DNA of 64,000 bases from Macrosoma leucophasiata (GCA_036365455.1 JAWQUS010000003.1:4422001-4486000); one strand, 5' to 3'. Numbered from the stretch's first letter, positions 9,979-20,185 are shown. Notes: generated by a model not told the origin, from the letters alone. Program-made: numbers and translations.

Positions 9979-10341
9979 GAAGCGTGCATGGCCCGGCGGC
10001 TGGTGTAGATCGTAAGCGATCTACTCGGTTAAGCACTACGGGCGCGGTGGGGTAGTGTGATGGGTGACCGCTAGTGGCAAATTAAATGCGCGTTTCCGTG
10101 CTTCGGAGGGCACGTTAAGCCGTCGGTTCCGGCTGCTATCGATAGATAGCAGTCGTTAAACCTTGTCGTAAGCCTTATGGACAGTTTGAAAACATCCGAC
10201 AGCGGGGTGGCCACTAACCCACCCACCTCCACCAATTCGCATTGGAGCAGCGTGGTGGAGTAAGCTCCAGGCCTTCCCCCAAAAAGGGGAGAAACTCGTG
10301 CCCAGCAGTGGGACGTATAATGAGTTGCCATTATTATTATC
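9979..10341 (+). mobile_element. 5S-SINE, full-length reference copy
   Basis: Head (9979-10080): gttaagca (10028-10035), cgggcgcggt (10039-10048) and gatgggtgaccgc (10059-10071) reproduce the 5S rRNA box A, intermediate element and box C in order, with near-identical spacing. Core: 'cgtgcttcggagggcacgtt', 'aagccgtcggtt', 'atcgatagatagcagtcgtt'. 3' part: 'ggagtaagctccaggcc', 'tcgtgcccagcagtgggacg', then (att)n. It should be Pol III-transcribed if the promoter works (inference). There is no coding capacity. The tail suggests LINE-dependent retroposition. It lies directly after a LINE fragment; no target duplication was seen for this copy. Confidence 0.85.
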
Positions 10342-10711
10342 ATGTATGCTATATAAATTGAAGAAATAAAACTCAAAATAGTCGGCACACGACAAACAAT
10401 CCATCTTGGTGGGTCATTAGCATTTAATTAAAACTAATGAACCAATAGACCGCTTTGTACCACTGACTGATTACTGCCATCTGCATATCAATTTATGGAT
10501 CTAACAGCGACAAAATTAATGTCGACCTCTATTAATTATTGTGTTTATTTAACACTTTGATACTCTTGTGAAATAAGAAAGTGTAAAATGTGTTGTTTAT
10601 TGCTTTAGTGTTTTAAGGTGTTTTTGGTTATAATATCTTCTTTGGTGGGTTAGTATGCCACTACTTGTACTGTTGGTCTTACTCTGCTGGCAGTAGGAGT
10701 AAATGTATATA
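10342..10711. other. Spacer, nothing recognised
   Basis: No repeat or coding signal seen in about 370 bp. Confidence 0.5.
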
Positions 10712-10860
10712 TTATTAGCGGTGTCCTGCGACTTCGTACGCGTGTTCTTAAAATCTTAAGAAACCTCTGAACAGGAAAACAGTATCCTATGTGTTACAGC
10801 CATAAATAATCTACCTGTGTACAACATTTCATCGAAATCACGACTTATGACGTAGTAAAG
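10712..10860 (-). mobile_element. Degenerate Helitron-like fragment
   Basis: The string 'gtcctgcgacttcgtacgcg' followed by 'agtatcctatgtgttac' and 'caacatttcatcgaaatc' follows the layout of Hel-2-like ends on the minus strand. The CTAG terminus is lost. Confidence 0.45.
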
Positions 10861-11030
10861 TTCCAGTGAAAGAACTCGAAGATATTGGTACCTACTGTAT
10901 TATCCAATTAATCTGTCGCCAAATAGTAGTGTTCAGGACTAACGTCTTCTGGTTAGATGGTAGTGGCCTCGTAATGGCTCACAGTGGCAATAGACATTGG
11001 TCTCAGGGGTGGCAACAAATATGTGTTCTA
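10861..11030 (+). mobile_element. RP-A (A2), degenerate
   Basis: Recognisable blocks are 'gttccagtgaaagaactcga', 'ccaaatagtagtgttcagga', 'ggttagatggtagtggcc' and 'ggtctcaggggtggcaacaa'. It is interrupted at its 3' end by the A-rich tandem duplication that follows. Confidence 0.65.
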
Positions 11031-11235
11031 ACAATCGGTAAAAAGAATATGCCCATAAAAAAATAAAACATTTAAAATGTAAAATAAAAAAAAAACACAA
11101 AAAAACATAAAAGGAAGGGCTAAAAATAAAACAACAATCGGTAAAAAGAATATGCCCATAAAAAAAAAACATTTAAAATGTAAAAAAAAAAAAAACACAA
11201 AAAATCATAAAAGGAAGGGCTAAAAATAAAACTCA
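11031..11235 (+). repeat. Two tandem ~103-bp A-rich units
   Basis: The unit beginning acaatcggtaaaaagaatat and ending 'aaaaggaagggctaaaaata' occurs twice in a row (11031-11133 and 11134-11235). The 'aaaaggaagggctaaaaa' part also precedes retroposon L at 29770, so the duplication involves the upstream part of L. Confidence 0.75.
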
Positions 11236-11430
11236 CAAAAAAACAAAAAAAAAACTAATGGCCCCCTCAGCGAGTAGCCCTGCGTGCCACAATCCCCCCA
11301 ATCCGACCACGCCCCCGACGCTTCGGGGACAGATAGGCCCGGGGAAGGAGGGCTAAACCTCGACCCCCAAACCATCCCCTTTCTCTGTTACGCTTCACAT
11401 GCGGACGGAGGGATGACGATTATTCGGTTA
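11236..11430 (+). mobile_element. Retroposon L, 3' portion
   Basis: GC-rich block 'ccgaccacgcccccgacgct', 'cggggacagataggcccggg', 'tttctctgttacgcttcaca', ending 'gagggatgacgattatt'. Shared with 29728 and 44173. It looks like the 3' end of a LINE or SINE with a GAT/ATT-type tail; the family is not identified. Confidence 0.65.
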
Positions 11431-11435
11431 TTATG

Positions 11436-11510
11436 CAGATGTATAGGCTGCAGTATACACATAACATCAATATGAGCTGCAAGCTTGTCTGCCTCCATCG
11501 TCACGTAAAG
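11436..11510 (+). mobile_element. RP-A 3' tail fragment
   Basis: The string 'tataggctgcagtatacaca' then 'agctgcaagcttgtctgcc' is the RP-A tail, joined directly to the end of retroposon L. Confidence 0.6.
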
Positions 11511-11802
11511 TTAACATCCCATTTTAAGTGTTATAAAGAGCGAATAAATTAAAATTATTAATAGCAGCTTCTAATTAGAACTTTTCTAATTGGAACTGAA
11601 AAGTTTTCAGCTAAGTGAAACGTTTTTCGGATGACAGTAAATTATGATCAATTAAAAATTTGAAAACTTTACTGTGCGGCAAAATTTTTTCTATCAGTAA
11701 CGAAGAAAATTTGCCGTTCTGTAATTACGTGAGTTTTTTTGGAGTTAAATGAGTTTTTTTTAATAATTTCCTTACCTATTACAATTCCGAAGTAAATTTA
11801 CG

Positions 11803-12053
11803 TAGCGCTCCAGTGACGGAGCTCGCGTGTGAGCGTAGGCACCATCGCATTACCTATACTTGCCGCTAAATGGTAGTGTTCGGTACTATCGTGTTCGGGT
11901 CAGGCAGATACGGCTCTGTAATTTCCGACAAAGAGGCATAACACCTTAGGCCTCAGGAGTAGAAACGCATCTGCATTTTGACCTTGGTCTTTGTGTGGAT
12001 GTCTATAGGCTGCAGTCAACACTTAACATTAATGTTAACTGCATGCTTGTTTG
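11803..12053 (+). mobile_element. RP-A (A1)
   Basis: Nearly complete but lacks the first ~12 bases (starts at gcgctccagtgacggagctc) and has no poly(A); it stops at 'gcatgcttgtttg'. A 5-bp insertion (tgtga) sits in 'ctcgcgtgtgagcgtagg'. Confidence 0.85.
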
Positions 12054-12055
12054 AA

Positions 12056-12156
12056 CAATAGTACTGAACACAACCATTTAGCGGCAAGTATCTTAGGTCA
12101 TGCGGTGGTGCCTACGCCCGCGAGCTCTGTCACTGGAGCTCTATCACCAGTAAAAC
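12056..12156 (-). mobile_element. RP-A (A1), 5' half, inverted against its neighbour
   Basis: Minus-strand 5' portion only, from 'actggtgatagagctccagt' at 12156 to 'gttcagtactattg'. It abuts the truncated 3' end of the plus copy at 11803 with about 2 bp between, making a tail-to-middle inverted pair. Confidence 0.8.
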
Positions 12157-12202
12157 CCCAGTGCCTACAACGTCACCCACGATACACGTTTATAAATATC
12201 GG

Positions 12203-12425
12203 GCTATCGGCACACCGCGGACACTCCGCCAAAATTCCATACAAACGCTTAATTTGGTTTCTATTACACAGACATCAATCAGGGACGTGTATTTACACGC
12301 GCACCTGTGTGTGTAGCACGTACAAAATACCAACCGTCGTAAGAGGGGAAGGGGTTGCGTGATTCGGGCAAATCGGGCGGGACGTCGAAGTGTCCATTCT
12401 ATACATATTATTATTCTCTGCTATT
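12203..12425 (+). mobile_element. Retroposon F
   Basis: Four long copies lie in the window (here, 25253, 30009, 56088), about 210-240 bp each. They begin cacaccgcggacactccgcc, run through 'aaacgcttaatttggtttct', 'acgtgtatttacacgcgcac' and 'gggacgtcgaagtgtccatt', and close 'tattattctctgc'. The uniform ends suggest a short non-autonomous element. I do not recognise the family. Confidence 0.7.
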
Positions 12426-12486
12426 GGTGTAAGCGTATTTTATATTAATTTATGTAAGCAAAACGAGTGTAGGTATATACAGAATG

Positions 12487-12730
12487 TTTTTTTTATGTTA
12501 CAAAGGTGGCAAACAAGCATGCAGTTCACGTAAATGTTAAGGGATGTCTGCAGTCCATAGACATCTACACAAAAACCAGAGGTCAAAATGCAGATGCATT
12601 TTGCTACCTTTGGTGTTATGTCCCTGTGATAGTTATAATGGAGCCATACATTACGATCTGACCGGAACACGTTAGTGTTCCATTTAGCGGCAGGCAGATA
12701 GGTTAGGTAATGCGGCGGTGCCTACACGTG
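12487..12730 (-). mobile_element. RP-A (A2)
   Basis: Poly(T) start, 'ggtggcaaacaagcatgcag', 'gtcaaaatgcagatgcattt', the A2 string 'ctgtgatagttataatggag', 'accggaacacgttagtgttc', and an end near 'gcggtgcctacacgtg'. The final 5' hairpin bases are lost. Confidence 0.75.
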
Positions 12731-12961
12731 TTTGCGTATTTAACAACATGTTGATGTCTAGCTACTTCACTTGCTGACAGTCCCAGCGGACTCAATATGG
12801 AGAAAACCATGAACAAACAGTTTTCCCCATTTTCACAACACACATTTCCATGTACCAAGTGTTCGAAAGGGTGTCAATCACTTTCAATGGCCAACACTGC
12901 AGTGGACTGGGACCTTAGTTTAGTTTCACTAATGCGACTAAAACTTAAGACTCAAATATAA

Positions 12962-13097
12962 AATGAATGAAAAATATTTTAAAGAAAAATGGAAAGAAAA
13001 ATTTGACTTCAGCCGAGACTCGAATTCGCGGCCACTGGGAATCTAGTTCAGCCGCTCTTCCAACTGAGCTACAGAAGTTCTGCCCGATTTTGTCAAA
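12962..13097 (-). mobile_element. SINE-J, tRNA-derived
   Basis: On the minus strand: A-box region 'gtagctcagttggaagagcg' and B-box 'gcgaattcgagtc', a tRNA-like head, then a short body and the tail 'ctttccatttttctttaaaa'. The arms do not fold into a functional tRNA, so it is a SINE head rather than a gene. Confidence 0.7.
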
Positions 13098-13237
13098 TCT
13101 TTCCTTCACATTTATTGCATTGCCTTATGGTGGCAGTAGCGCCATCTATTGCCACGCTATGCTAGTTAGGCAATCGATACAATAAACTTTGCAGTTTATT
13201 TAATATCGTAAAGAAGTCGCTTTTACCCTTAATAATT

Positions 13238-13432
13238 GTTTTATATTATTTACACATGCTTGTGAAATATATTTTAAAGAAAAATGGAAAGAAAAATTTG
13301 AATCCAGGCGAGACACGAACTCGCGGCCACTGAGAATCTAATCCAGCCGCTCTTCCACCTGACTTTTTTCTTTCCATTTTTCTTTAAAATATATTTGACA
13401 AGCATGTGTGAATGCGAAATAATATAAAACAA
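13238..13432. mobile_element. SINE-J copy inside an inverted repeat
   Basis: A minus-strand SINE-J (13268-13364) is followed at once by the inverted copy of its own tail and flank (13365-13432). Arms about 13240-13298 and 13363-13430 share 'acatgcttgtgaaatatatt' and 'ttaaagaaaaatggaaagaa' in opposite sense, giving a fold-back structure with the tRNA-like head in the loop. Confidence 0.7.
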
Positions 13433-13519
13433 AATGAATGAAACTAAAAAAATGAAATCTTATTTTTAATCGCCAATCCGCATGCCATGCGTGCGATTAT
13501 GACATATTCCCTATGTTGG

Positions 13520-13575
13520 GGAGACTTTTTAGTCCAACAGTGGATGTCTTAAGGCTGAAATGATGATTATGATTT
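13520..13575 (+). mobile_element. LINE 3' tail fragment (RTE-like)
   Basis: The string 'tagtccaacagtggatgtct' followed by 'taaggctgaaatgatgatta' matches the 3' terminal pattern of lepidopteran RTE LINEs (guccancagtggacgt...gatgatg). Confidence 0.5.
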
Positions 13576-13931
13576 CTGATATGGATGATTACGATTGTAG
13601 AATAAATATTAAAGTTTTTTTTTTAATATCCGAAAGTACTGGGCTTAGTTTGTTGAAAAAACACGGTAATTTCTTCTATACCTATAGATTAAGGGAAAAC
13701 CTTTAAAATGTCTATGGTATTTAGGGCAGTAGGTATAGGAAATCTCTCCATCGTACGGAAATTTATAAACGGGTCAATCTCGCACTTGGCCAATTTTTTC
13801 CTTACTGTTGAGTAAAATAACTGACAAGGGGTTAAACAGAGTTACAGTCCTTTTTAATTATTTTGTTTTTAATATTTTATGATTAATTTGTTTTAACATT
13901 ATCATATTAGCTTTTATAGCATACTTACGGT

Positions 13932-14159
13932 TAGGGTTGCTAGGTCGCTTAACTTTATAGCCGGACATACCATCAAGTTTAGCCGGACATTTGGGTGAAA
14001 AGGCCGGACACCAGCAATAGAAGCAATCGGGTGTGCTTGGTGCTCGCTCGTTTAAAAATGTAGAAAACCTAACAAAAGCTTAAAACCCTATATTTTGGCC
14101 GGACACGCAATCAAAAGGCCTAAATATGTCCGGTTTTATCCGGACGCCTGGCAACCCTA
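13932..14159. mobile_element. hAT-like MITE, 228 bp
   Basis: Inverted ends TAGGGTTGCTAGG and CCTGGCAACCCTA (one mismatch) are flanked by an 8-bp direct repeat cttacggt (13924-13931 and 14160-14167). Length and ends fit a non-autonomous hAT element. Internally 'gccggaca' and its complement recur. The repeat can be read as up to 12 bp depending on where the element edge is placed, so the superfamily call rests on the 8-bp reading. Confidence 0.75.
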
Positions 14160-14167
14160 CTTACGGT

Positions 14168-14739
14168 TATACCAGCAGTCCAGTAATTAGTATCAGTAGT
14201 AAGTAAAAACATTACTCACACTTCGGATAGAACTATGGTGGAGAAATGAAAGGGCGTAAATATTATTACCTGTATTCAAATTGCAATCAGGTATTAAAAA
14301 AAAGACGTACAACGCTTATAAAAATAATAAATATATAATAAATATTGTTTATTTTATAAATTAAGGACACAACTAAGACTAACAAAAATAAAATGGTGAC
14401 AAGGATGAATTAACTGTTATATATAAAAGTCTGTCTTATCGCAGCTGGTCGCACTGGGGAAACCACACCTTACAGTTACAGAATCGCCTGGGAACATCTG
14501 TCGTAGCCGCGTAGGCGAGCACGCCTCTTATTTAAATGTTATGACAAACACTTTCACTGTTGGTGGCCTATTGTCGGGTCTGTGATTCGTTTCGTATTCT
14601 TTGTTGCCGATTTTACAGTGCTGTTGTGTTTAATTATTTGGTGAGTGGGGTGTGGAGTGCTTCGGTAGATTAGGGTATTCGAATAGTAGGTACCTACAAA
14701 CAGGTCTGGGGTCTCAACGGAAGGAAACTTTATTGCTGA
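14168..14739. other. Spacer, nothing recognised
   Basis: AT-rich around 14270-14420, then a more GC-balanced 14440-14540. No open frame or family match. Confidence 0.5.
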
Positions 14740-15006
14740 CTAGCTATACCGGCAAACTTCGTATTGCCTCAGGATGGAATAATGTGTCAAAGGTTTGATA
14801 GATACGGACTATTTGTATGGAAAAATGAAATTGTGGTTTTTATTATTTCTCTCCAATTTCTTTATATTTTCTACCTTTTAAACTTTCCCTGGACTTCCAA
14901 AAATCATTCAAAACCAAAATTAGCCAAATCGGTTCAGCCGTTCTCGAGTTTTAGCAAGACTAACGAACAGCAATTGTTTTTTATATATATCTTCTTCTAT
15001 ATATAT
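14740..15006 (-). mobile_element. Hel-3 Helitron-like element
   Basis: Begins on the plus strand with CTAGCTATACCGGCAAACTT after an A and runs to 'cgaacagcaattg' plus an AT/GAAGA-rich end near 15006. About 80% alike by eye to 3903-4140 in inverse. The frame over 14764-15012 is a chance reading of the element. Confidence 0.7.
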
Positions 15007-15107
15007 AGATAGAAGAAGATAATATTCTCAAGAAGTGTAAAAATCAATTGTCGTTCATAGTATAGCTTTATAGCTAGCTAATGAACGGCAGGTGAAAGAA
15101 AAATTCG

Positions 15108-15180
15108 GCCACCGGGTATGGTCTTCTGTACCTCAGTTGGGAGAGCGACTGGACTAGATATATATCCCAGTGGTCACGTG
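15108..15180 (+). mobile_element. SINE-J-like tRNA head fragment
   Basis: The A-box-like 'tacctcagttgggagagcga' then 'actggactagatatatatcc' and 'cagtggtcacg' resemble the SINE-J head. The B-box is not recognisable. Confidence 0.45.
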
Positions 15181-15712
15181 CATCCCATCAAATAACGAAA
15201 AGTCACTTTTAACCCATCCTATTAAACTCAGCCGAGAAAATAATGAGCGATTCTCCACATCTCATTTCACGGTGCAAGCATCGTCATCAATCAGAAGTGA
15301 TGTGCGAAGCTTGACCAGGTCACCTCCACAATCCGTAGTGCAACTGAACATCATGGAAATCGTTTTACGGACACATAGCTGAAATGTCACTGGAAGTGAC
15401 ATGATTATTTGACATTAGTTCCTGAATATGTAAAAGACAGTCCCTGTCATAAGATGTTGCATTCAAATGTGTATTTGGGTCACAGAGTGGAAGACCCACT
15501 TTGTGCTAAAAACTTAAGAAGGTATGTTAAAATCAAATCAAGGTACAATTTTTCTATAAAAAAAATCAAAATATTCGCTTGCCAGGCGTGGCGATGATGA
15601 CATATTCCTCCCTTAATGACTCACCAGCCTTTTGTGAGCATCTTTAGGTAAGTATTTTGTTCAGCGTAAACGTCTTACAGCTAAAGTGTTCATGATGACG
15701 ATATTTATATCT
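15181..15712. other. Spacer, nothing recognised
   Basis: Small open frames at 15170 and 15409 show no motif or codon signal. No repeat match. Confidence 0.45.
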
Positions 15713-15846
15713 CTGTTTATCCCTTCAAGGAAGGATATCGTATTCTCCATACGCCCACTACTGGCCAAAGCCTTCCATATCTGTTTATCCCTTCAAGGAA
15801 GGATATCCTATTCTCCATACGCCCACTACTGGCCAAAGCCTTCCCT
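15713..15846. repeat. Two tandem 68-bp units
   Basis: The unit from ctgtttatcccttcaaggaa to 'ggccaaagccttcc' occurs twice with period 68 and only one or two differences, so the duplication is recent. 'cccactactggccaaagcc' resembles the reversed 3' end of an RTE LINE. Confidence 0.85.
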
Positions 15847-15861
15847 AAAGACACCTATTTC

Positions 15862-16138
15862 TTACTGGTGATAGAGTTCCAGTGTACGAGCTCGAGAACG
15901 TAGGCACCACCGCATTACCTTACCTATCGGCCGCCAAATGGTAGAGTTAAGCTCTATCGTGTTACGGTTAGATGGTAATGTATGACCCCGTAATAACTTA
16001 TCTCAGAGACCTAACAACGAGTCAGGGGTGGCAATGCACTTGCATTTTGACCTCTGGTCTTTATGTAAGTGTCTAAAGGCTGCAGTCATCTTATCATCAA
16101 CGTGAACTGCATGCCTGTCTGCCACCAACATAAAAAAA
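15862..16138 (+). mobile_element. RP-A (A2), full length
   Basis: Starts ttactggtgatagagttcca, has the A2 string 'accccgtaataacttatctc' and ends 'gcctgtctgccaccaacata' plus A's. It is the clearest full-length A2 copy and shows that both subfamilies share the same 5' end. Confidence 0.85.
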
Positions 16139-16409
16139 TCAATGATACATTTCGGTAATAAAATCAATTCATACCACGACCCACACACTCGGAAAGTAAT
16201 GGCGTGCAATATTTTACTATTTGTAATATATTAAATTTGGTCTGGCATCGGAATCACATTAAGCGGATTAGAGCAGCCATGTGTCAGAGATTTAGGAGTC
16301 GGCGTTCATTAGTGATTTTGTTTCCGCTATATTTCAATGGCGGGTGCTTTCATAGCGTAGAGTCGGTTTCATTCAACAGAAAGCCAGTGATTATTTTTAT
16401 GACATGTAG

Positions 16410-16552
16410 CCTGGGTTGCACCACGACTTTTATTAAAATTAAGTTAAACATTTCACATGCTGCTCTTACTTATACAGATTTCCTTAAGTTAGAGAAGGAT
16501 GCGCAATGTAACAATTACTTTAACTTTAACAAATGATGTGGTGCAACCTAGG
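16410..16552. mobile_element. MITE with 15-bp inverted ends
   Basis: cctgggttgcaccac at the left is mirrored by gtggtgcaacctagg at the right; further in, 'aaaattaagttaaac' and 'ctttaactttaac' also pair. No transposase. No reliable target duplication. Confidence 0.75.
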
Positions 16553-16733
16553 TTTAGTGTGGAAAATATCTACTTTAAGTTCTGTAAACCTTATTGCAGA
16601 GGACAGTAAATGATTTTATTATTATATTCTTATATCCTCACATAATTTGGGGATTAGGCAGACCGGAACTGATCTATTTAGACGGCTAAAGCAATAACGT
16701 CGACTAAATTTAATTTTAATTTCTTACCTAACA

Positions 16734-16878
16734 CCCTTATTCATAAACGTACATTAGATACGTTTTAGCTATAGAATGCTTTGTCTTTGTCAGTTGTATT
16801 GTCAAATGTGCAGGATAGAAAAAGACAAAGGAGAGATTAGCAACACTTTAGCTAAAATACGTTTATGAATAAGGGGGT
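16734..16878. mobile_element. MITE R, copy 2
   Basis: Ends 'cacccttattcataaacgta' and 'tacgtttatgaataagggggtg' (19 bp paired). The body matches 7500-7637 in inverse orientation, including the 'gacaaaggagagattagcaa' block. Confidence 0.8.
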
Positions 16879-16952
16879 GATTATCTAACTTGCATAATAC
16901 AATTGAAGACATTTTGAAAAAACTTGAACATGGCTCAACTAACTTCTATACA

Positions 16953-17540
16953 TCTATAAAAATAAATAAAATTAAAGTGTCTGTTTGTAATATTAAAACA
17001 AACGCTATTTACTTTTTTACTGGTGGTAGAGCTCCAGTGACGGAGCTCGCGGGCGTAGGCACCACCGCATTACCTGATTTACTTGCCGCTAAATGGTAGT
17101 GTTCAGCACTATCGTGTTCCGGTCAGGTGGTAATGTACGGCCCTGTAATTTCCGGCACAGAGGCATAACACCTTAGGTCTCAGGAGTGGTAACGCATTTG
17201 CATTTTGACCTTGGTCTTTGTGTGCGTGTCTATAGGCTGCAGTCATCATTTAACATCAATGTGAACTGTATGCCACTTCAATTACATAAAAAAAAAAATA
17301 AAAAAAAAACTAAATGCATATGTATGTTTACACGGTACATATACCAAAACAACATTTTTTACATTTTTTGTCTGTCTGTCTGTCTGTTCGGCGGAGCTAA
17401 TCTTGAGAACGGCTGGACTGATTTTGACGAGACTTTCACTGGCAGATAGCTGATGTAATAAGGAGTAACTTAGGCTACTTTTATACTAGCTTCGCTTACG
17501 ACTTCATCCGGGCAGAAACTGAACAATAATAAATTCTCAT
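16953..17540 (+). mobile_element. Hel-1, interrupted by RP-A
   Basis: Starts TCTATAAAAATAAATAAAAT at 16953. It is broken within 'cgctatttact' by the RP-A at 17017 and resumes at 17308 with 'ctaaatgcatatgtatgt', continuing through 'gacgagactttcactggcag' to 'ctagcttcgcttacgacttc'. The final hairpin and CTAG end are missing. Confidence 0.85.
17017..17308 (+). mobile_element. RP-A (A1), inserted in Hel-1
   Basis: Full 5' hairpin, all internal blocks and a long A-rich tail. The Hel-1 sequence is contiguous across the insertion except for a possible 'act' shared at both edges, so RP-A moved after Hel-1 arrived. Confidence 0.9.
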
Positions 17541-18181
17541 ATTTTTAACAATCATATTTTTGTGTAAATTTGAATGGGAAACCCATCCATAAAAGATGAT
17601 ATAGATTCATAATGGGACCTGATAATACAAAATAAGTATACCGATATTTTATGAAGAAATTGATGAATAGGCACTGAAGCTCGAACGATTCAGGGACAGA
17701 GATTCTACGGTCTCTACGCATACAAGCACTTTGACGACCTGCAATGATATGGTCGTCAATAGGATAGTTTATTTTTAATGTTTCAATAATGGAGCTGGCG
17801 TCGAGGCGCGATGTTGATGAATCATCGATCACAACAAAGAGGAGTATGTCTCAGTTTGATGCTGTTAAAATACTATAGTGAGCAAGAGGCATCTCCATTC
17901 GCATTACATCTGCGATTGGCAGAAGATAAAGTGGCCGATTTCTCCGCAGTCCGCAACCCACCGAGCAGGTGCCACGACTGACCTTGTCAACTGCATATAT
18001 TTTTCATACCAGCGAAAGTGCATGTTTGCATATAAAGAGATGTATGTACAATTGCTTGCGCTTGCATTGGATTAATATTTACTTTTTTGAGATTTATTTT
18101 GTATGTTAATTTGAAAATGTAAATAATAATTGCCAGGTCGAGGTTTAAAAAATATCGCTTGTTAAGAAAATGTTTAATTAC
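17541..18181. other. Spacer, nothing recognised
   Basis: No repeat family recognised. A minus frame at 17545-17832 and a plus frame at 17878-18075 have no motif, and I do not call them exons. Confidence 0.45.
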
Positions 18182-18456
18182 CTTTTTTTTATGTAATAAA
18201 AGTGGCAAACAAGCATGCAGTTCACATTGATGTTAAGTTATGACTGCCGCCTATAGACACGCACACAATGACCGGAGGTCAAAATGCAGATGCGTTGCGA
18301 CTCCTGAGGCCTAAGGTGTTATGTCTCTGTGCCGTACATTACCACCTGACCGGAACACGATAGTGCTGAACACTACCATTTAGCGGCAAGTATATTAGGT
18401 AATGCGGTGGTGCCTACGCCCGCGAGCTCCGTCACTGGAGCTCTACCGTCAGTGAA
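18182..18456 (-). mobile_element. RP-A (A1), near full length
   Basis: Poly(T) start, then the whole family sequence, ending 'gagctctaccgtcagtgaa'. The 'ggaaattacagg' stretch is deleted next to 'tctgtgccgtacattacc'. Confidence 0.88.
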
Positions 18457-18535
18457 TTACTCCACCACAATTGCGACAATTGCGAATTTTGGTTTCAACT
18501 ATCAACTCGTTTAACATAAAACATTCGGTACTGGG

Positions 18536-18690
18536 CCTTCCTCATCTAGGTTCGGTCGGTTTTCACCAGATCGTCGGTCCACCTCGTGGGGGGCCTGCCT
18601 ACGCTTCGTCTTCCAGTACACGGTTGCCAACTCTTCTGCCCCAACGGCCGTCAATTCTTCGAGTTATAGTTAGGATAGGTACACTGGTAA
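18536..18690 (-). mobile_element. RTE-type LINE ORF2 fragment
   Basis: 'ttcaccagatcgtcggtcca' with 'cctcgtggggggcctgccta' and 'ctgccccaacggccgtcaat' correspond, on the minus strand, to the conserved C-terminal end of lepidopteran RTE ORF2. It directly follows an RP-A. No intact frame. Confidence 0.65.
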
Positions 18691-19269
18691 AAGTGCGACT
18701 AAACCAAGCGGATTCAATTGAACTATTTAACAAATTATAACATAATTCTCATAAGACCTCTGAGGTCAACAATGCAGAAACAATATTACGACGTAAACGC
18801 TGCATTAAGTATGTATTCATTAACAACAGGGTTGGATAATCGCATTTTACAGTTACTGAGGTCAACGCATCTCGTAGGGTTGAGAGATGATTTTCAAATT
18901 AATGTGTGTCAATTAATTAATGTGACAAATATCGATATTTGATAATGTCGAAAGTTTTGATTGATATCTTCATCATGCCACTATAATCATAGATAGAAAA
19001 CCAAGGTAGGTACATAAACATCTCAATCATCCAATATTTATACTTTTCAATTCAATGAGGAAAAGAAGGAAATACCTATATACGAGTATAATCTTAACCT
19101 TAATATCTAAAAATTTTCATTTACTGCAATTTCCTAAAATTAAATGTTGATTTACAACCCCACCATTATATAGAAAACATTTTTTTTGTATTGCGTTATC
19201 AAATTTATTGAAAAACGTTACAAGAAATTAATCTCTTAATTACTTTTATTCGTGCAAAACAAGAGGCCT

Positions 19270-19380
19270 TATAAATGGCAACGAATTCTGCCTCTGATTT
19301 CTTTTTGTCTGTAGGCTGCAGCATTCACTTACCATACATGTTAACAGGCTTATTGGCAATCATCATTAGATGAAAAAATA
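19270..19380 (+). mobile_element. RP-A 3' half, degenerate
   Basis: 'ataaatggcaacgaattctg', 'tctgtaggctgcagcattca' and 'acaggcttattggca' keep the RP-A order. Old copy. Confidence 0.5.
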
Positions 19381-19567
19381 GGTATCGATAATTTTATTGA
19401 AATTCGATAATATCAATTTTCTGATAATATGTCGTTGCAACCCTAATCTCGTGCGGTTTTATGTCCGTTTGCATACTGGTTGGACAGTTAAATAAGTTGA
19501 ATTCCATCAGCCCATGATACAATTAAAGCTTGTCAAACGCGTCGGTGGTATTTTACCATGGTGAACA

Positions 19568-19625
19568 TAACTTCACGTCTGTATTCCCCGAAGTGATAAG
19601 CAGATGTGGCATTCAAAAGTCATAA
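19568..19625 (-). mobile_element. SINE-G 3' fragment
   Basis: 'ataacttcacgtctgtattc' then 'cccgaagtgataagcagatg' is a degraded SINE-G end. Confidence 0.5.
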
Positions 19626-20185
19626 CAAATGAAGAGTGCTTTTAACTGTTGATAGTGATTTTTCAGATCTTTCTCTGACTGAGGAGCTGACCCGTGTATG
19701 TACAATTTGGATATAGGATTGTCACAACGGTCGAAAACTGGAAATGTGGTTCTGGATTCTCAGGAAACGTGTAATATCTCGACTTTGAACGAACTGAAGG
19801 TCAAGCAAAGATTTGCAGCAATGTGGGCGGTAATTTTTATTGCATAACAGTTACATTTCATGTTACGTTTCATCAGTCTCTTGGACATCTGCACGAAGAG
19901 CTTCTTCTAGGTCACGATGTGCAATGGCCGATCTGGAGATTATTTAACAGGTAAGCCGTTGCAGACAAAAATTGTTCATCTGAGGATTTTTTTTTTCACT
20001 TATGGAGTGGTGTGACTGTTGTGTGTGTGTTTAACTGTACTGTTTTTTAGCTTTAACAAAAAGATCTTTTATTCGTTTCAAGAGTGGTCCCAGTCGTCGG
20101 GAGAAATATTTTTAATTTAACTTAATCCGGCGACTGGGACCGCGGTCCGAGTTGATTGCGGTCCCAGTTTGCGGAAACCTCGTTC

